Assembly: GCF_003576645.1 (NCBI RefSeq)
Contig: NC_044924.1
Location: forward strand, 19,935,563 to 19,999,562
Source: Ipomoea triloba
Taxonomy: Eukaryota; Streptophyta; Magnoliopsida; Solanales; Convolvulaceae
Length of the DNA stretch: 64,000 nucleotides
Direction of reading: 5' to 3'
Part shown: positions 59,681-64,000 of the stretch, one piece after another
Layout of the letters: every line of letters begins with the position of its first letter
Position numbering within the stretch: the stretch's first letter is position 1
Program-made: the position numbers and the translations under genes
Notes under the pieces: model-generated
Databases searched by the model: none
What the model was told of the DNA's origin: nothing
What the model saw: the letters and a program-made list of their open reading frames with translations, nothing else

Positions 59681-61511
59681 TAGTCCGAGGAAGTAGTTGA
59701 GTTCTCCCATCATGCTCATCTCGAACTTTCCTTTCATCAAACTGGAGAACTTCTCGCACAAGTCTGGATTGGTGCTTCCAAAGATGATATCGTCCACATA
59801 GATTTGCACCAATAAGATATGATCTCCATCCTTAATTCTAAACAATGTTTTGTCCACTAGGCCTTTAGTGAACCCACACTGAAGTAGAAAACAGGATAAA
59901 GTGTCATACCAAGCTCTCGGAGCTTGTTTCAAGCCGTAAAGTGCCTTCTTCAACTTGTATACTTTGTCAGCTCCCACGTCCTTCAAGAAACCCGGAGGTT
60001 GTTCAACGTACACCTCTTCTTCAAAAAGTCCGTTCAGAAAAGCGCTCTTGACATCCATTTGATACACTTTGAAGTCTTTGAAGGCGGCATAAGCGAGAAA
60101 GATGTGAATGGCTTCGAGACGTGCTACCGGAGCGAAGGTTTCATCAAAATCTATTCCTTCCTCCTGGCAATATCCTTTAGCAACAAGTCTGGCCTTGTTC
60201 CTAACAATAACTCCATCCTCATTCATCTTGTTTCTGAAAACCCATTTTGTACCAATGACATTCTGATGATGAGGTCTCGGAACCAGTTCCCAAACGTCAT
60301 TCCTCTCAAACTGATGAAGTTCCTCTTGCATGGCTTGTACCCAATCAGGATCGCTTAGAGCCTCATCAATCACCTTGGGCTCTATTTGCGATAGAAAGCA
60401 AGCAAGCATGCTTTCTCTGTATGCTGATCTGGTCCGAACCTTGTCACGTACATCTCCAATTACTTGATCATCAGGATGGCTTCTAAGCCATCTTAGATCA
60501 GGTTGTGGCTCCTCAGTTGACTCCTCGGTGGTTGGTTGGGATGTGGGAAGATCATCTATGATCTGGATTGAATCAACTGAATCAGTAGCATTCTTCTTTG
60601 TAGTGTCTTCATCATCTGATTCTGACTGGATTTCTGCTACGTCTCGAACTATCGGTTGCTTCTCATCGAGAGGTAAGCCTGATCTCTCGATCGTTTTCGG
60701 CTGAACTTCCTTAGAGTTTTCAGCTGCATCTGTTGACTTTGATGGTTGATCTGTCGATGCTCTATCATCAAAAGAGACATGTATGGATTCTTTAACCACC
60801 AATCTCCGCTTGTTGAAGACTCTGAATGCTTTACTTGTCGACGAGTATCCCAGAAATACTCCATCGTCTGCCTTTTCATCAAAGGCTCTTAACTGAGTCT
60901 TTCCATTGTTGTGGACATAGCATTTGCATCCGAATGTATGAAAGTAGCTTACATTAGGTTTCCTTCCATTCCACAACTCATATGGAGTCTTTCCGACTCC
61001 TTTCACGATCAAGGACCGATTTTGGGTATAGCACGCTGTGTTTACTACTTCTGCCCAAAATCCTTGTGATATGTTGGCTTGTGAGAGCATGGTACTTGCA
61101 GCTTCCTTGAGAGTTCTGTTCCTCCTTTCAGCAACGCCGTTCTGTTGAGGTGTTCGAGTAGCTGACAACTGATGATGAATCCCATTCTCGCTGCAGTAGC
61201 TCTCGATCACTTGGTTAACGAACTCTCCACCTTGATCTGACTGGATCTTGAGTATCGAGATATCCTTCTCAACTTGAACTTGCTTCAAAAGATTTGATAG
61301 GGCAACTTTTGTCTCGCTTTTCTTGGTTAAGAATACGGTCCAGGTGAATCTTGTGTAGTCATCTACTACCACAAGAGTGTACTTCCTTCCTCTCATGCTG
61401 GGTGGATCCACCGGGCCAAATAAGTCCATATGAAGAAGACTTAGTGGTCTGGTAGAAGATGTCTCGACTTTGGTTTTGAAAGAGGATTTGATCTGTTTGC
61501 AACGTTGACAT
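59681..61511 (-). repeat. Duplicate of the pol block 61513-63343 (probable assembly artefact)
   Basis: 1831 bp, apparently identical to 61513-63343 at a constant offset of 1832. It encodes the end of the integrase zinc domain through RT (GELNYFLGL). Translation runs open across the whole block. Confidence 0.88.
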
Positions 61512-61512
61512 N
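61512..61512. other. Single-N assembly join
   Basis: Separates the two identical pol blocks. The RT end and RNase H, which should lie here, are missing from the assembly. Confidence 0.85.
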
Positions 61513-63879
61513 TAGTCCGAGGAAGTAGTTGAGTTCTCCCATCATGCTCATCTCGAACTTTCCTTTCATCAAACTGGAGAACTTCTCGCACAAGTCTGGA
61601 TTGGTGCTTCCAAAGATGATATCGTCCACATAGATTTGCACCAATAAGATATGATCTCCATCCTTAATTCTAAACAATGTTTTGTCCACTAGGCCTTTAG
61701 TGAACCCACACTGAAGTAGAAAACAGGATAAAGTGTCATACCAAGCTCTCGGAGCTTGTTTCAAGCCGTAAAGTGCCTTCTTCAACTTGTATACTTTGTC
61801 AGCTCCCACGTCCTTCAAGAAACCCGGAGGTTGTTCAACGTACACCTCTTCTTCAAAAAGTCCGTTCAGAAAAGCGCTCTTGACATCCATTTGATACACT
61901 TTGAAGTCTTTGAAGGCGGCATAAGCGAGAAAGATGTGAATGGCTTCGAGACGTGCTACCGGAGCGAAGGTTTCATCAAAATCTATTCCTTCCTCCTGGC
62001 AATATCCTTTAGCAACAAGTCTGGCCTTGTTCCTAACAATAACTCCATCCTCATTCATCTTGTTTCTGAAAACCCATTTTGTACCAATGACATTCTGATG
62101 ATGAGGTCTCGGAACCAGTTCCCAAACGTCATTCCTCTCAAACTGATGAAGTTCCTCTTGCATGGCTTGTACCCAATCAGGATCGCTTAGAGCCTCATCA
62201 ATCACCTTGGGCTCTATTTGCGATAGAAAGCAAGCAAGCATGCTTTCTCTGTATGCTGATCTGGTCCGAACCTTGTCACGTACATCTCCAATTACTTGAT
62301 CATCAGGATGGCTTCTAAGCCATCTTAGATCAGGTTGTGGCTCCTCAGTTGACTCCTCGGTGGTTGGTTGGGATGTGGGAAGATCATCTATGATCTGGAT
62401 TGAATCAACTGAATCAGTAGCATTCTTCTTTGTAGTGTCTTCATCATCTGATTCTGACTGGATTTCTGCTACGTCTCGAACTATCGGTTGCTTCTCATCG
62501 AGAGGTAAGCCTGATCTCTCGATCGTTTTCGGCTGAACTTCCTTAGAGTTTTCAGCTGCATCTGTTGACTTTGATGGTTGATCTGTCGATGCTCTATCAT
62601 CAAAAGAGACATGTATGGATTCTTTAACCACCAATCTCCGCTTGTTGAAGACTCTGAATGCTTTACTTGTCGACGAGTATCCCAGAAATACTCCATCGTC
62701 TGCCTTTTCATCAAAGGCTCTTAACTGAGTCTTTCCATTGTTGTGGACATAGCATTTGCATCCGAATGTATGAAAGTAGCTTACATTAGGTTTCCTTCCA
62801 TTCCACAACTCATATGGAGTCTTTCCGACTCCTTTCACGATCAAGGACCGATTTTGGGTATAGCACGCTGTGTTTACTACTTCTGCCCAAAATCCTTGTG
62901 ATATGTTGGCTTGTGAGAGCATGGTACTTGCAGCTTCCTTGAGAGTTCTGTTCCTCCTTTCAGCAACGCCGTTCTGTTGAGGTGTTCGAGTAGCTGACAA
63001 CTGATGATGAATCCCATTCTCGCTGCAGTAGCTCTCGATCACTTGGTTAACGAACTCTCCACCTTGATCTGACTGGATCTTGAGTATCGAGATATCCTTC
63101 TCAACTTGAACTTGCTTCAAAAGATTTGATAGGGCAACTTTTGTCTCGCTTTTCTTGGTTAAGAATACGGTCCAGGTGAATCTTGTGTAGTCATCTACTA
63201 CCACAAGAGTGTACTTCCTTCCTCTCATGCTGGGTGGATCCACCGGGCCAAATAAGTCCATATGAAGAAGACTTAGTGGTCTGGTAGAAGATGTCTCGAC
63301 TTTGGTTTTGAAAGAGGATTTGATCTGTTTGCAACGTTGACATGCCTCACAAATCTTGTCCTTCCGAAACGTGACTTTGGGCAGTCCTTCCACAAGATTC
63401 CTCTTAGTAAGCTTGTTGATGGTTTTGATGTTTAGGTGGCTAAGCTTACTGTGACAATCCCAGCATAAGTCCTCTTTGTTCCTTGCTAGCATACATAGGG
63501 ATGGTTTGGCAGATCTCCAATCCACTATGTACATGTTTCCTTTCCTTGCTGCTTCCAGGACGACTTCGAGAGATTCCTCTTGTATGATCTGGCACTTGCC
63601 TTTGGTGAAGATAACTTTGTAGCCCTTGTCACAGAATTGGCTTGTGCTAAGGAGGTTGAACTTGAGTCCTTCAACGTAGGATACCTCCTTGATCACCAAC
63701 TCATTCTTATGGATCTCACCAACATCCTTTGTGCGTCCTTTCTTCTCGTTGTCTCCGAATGTCACCAAGGGACCTTCGATAGGATGGATGTTCTCTAGCA
63801 GTGTTAGATTTCCCGTCATATGTTTTGAACATCCACTGTCAATGAACCATATGTCCCTGGTGTCCTGCATGCAAATCAA
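61513..63879 (-). CDS. SIRE (minus) pol: protease, integrase, reverse transcriptase (partial)
   Basis: Open for ~789 residues with no stop. In order: protease ([14 protein letters not shown], residues ~11-24), pre-integrase region ([17 protein letters not shown]), zinc domain ([12 protein letters not shown]...CEACQRCKQ), integrase core with Asp in HMDLFGP, Asp in QSDQGGEF and Glu in NGVAERRNR, an acidic linker ([10 protein letters not shown]), then RT with [40 protein letters not shown] and the active site YVDDIIFG. It ends at the N in GELNYFLGL. RNase H is absent. This is the best preserved coding region of the window and looks recently active. Confidence 0.9.
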
Positions 63880-64000
63880 GCAGATTTAGGTACCCAAACT
63901 TTGGGTCCTGGTTGGTTAGTAAGTTTAGGCATCCATTTATACCTTGGGCCCATTACTCCAGGCCTAGGTGCAATGTAGCCGTTATACGATTGATAATCAT
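63876..64000 (-). CDS. SIRE (minus) gag, C-terminal end (partial)
   Basis: The frame reads [17 protein letters not shown] and ends [11 protein letters not shown] with TGA at 63878-63876. The pol frame is -1 relative to it and begins within the same few bases. The same ending is recognisable in the plus-strand SIRE element. Most of gag lies beyond the window. Confidence 0.75.
   Translation of the reverse strand, partial: DYQSYNGYIAPRPGVMGPRYKWMPKLTNQPGPKVWVPKSA

Noticed and set aside
59681..61511. A true second pol gene copy in tandem
   Set aside because: It appears identical to the neighbour over 1831 bases and is bounded by single Ns on both sides, so an assembly duplication is far more likely.

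Overview
This is an AT-rich nuclear segment of a flowering plant, most likely a eudicot. It has no bacterial or organellar gene content. It carries plant-type LTR retrotransposons with initiator-Met-tRNA primer sites, a plant LINE, Harbinger and palindromic MITEs, and a Helitron encoding both an RPA-like protein and a Pif1-type RepHel. I saw no intact host gene, tRNA or rRNA. The window looks like a nested transposon graveyard. The species cannot be named from the sequence.

Layout. 1-2200: tail of a retroelement ORF and its 3' non-coding region, with stem-loop plus AAAGTGTGG motifs. 2400-5540: MITEs, present twice because of an assembly-type duplication. 6089-6860: two short minus-strand Helitrons. 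6791-9071: a second assembly-type duplication. 9775-10135: a possible gene promoter and 5' leader. 11098-14730: a short-LTR copia element with an internal deletion (minus strand). 18058-28777: a ~10.7 kb Helitron with a nine-exon RPA-like gene and a RepHel gene that has lost its Rep (HUH) region. 29365-32700: palindromic MITEs, microsatellites and minisatellites. 33106-34590: a broken LINE (minus).

34591 to the right edge is a nested stack. A SIRE-type copia element (plus) starts at 34591, next to the truncated LINE. Its 5' LTR is split by a tandem array of five ~2.18 kb LTRs and four 251 bp internal segments (34910-46011, minus), flanked by the target duplication TAGTC. Its pol is then cut at 52634 by a second SIRE-type element (minus) that runs off the right edge. 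That second element carries a long extra region downstream of pol that encodes a low-complexity, coiled-coil protein.

Functional reading. Almost all coding capacity belongs to mobile elements, and most of it is broken. The best preserved genes are the Helitron RPA-like gene (one odd splice acceptor) and the protease-integrase-RT part of the minus-strand SIRE pol. Six single-N positions and one 52-N gap mark assembly joins. Four of the single Ns separate near-identical duplicated blocks, so copy numbers there should not be taken at face value.
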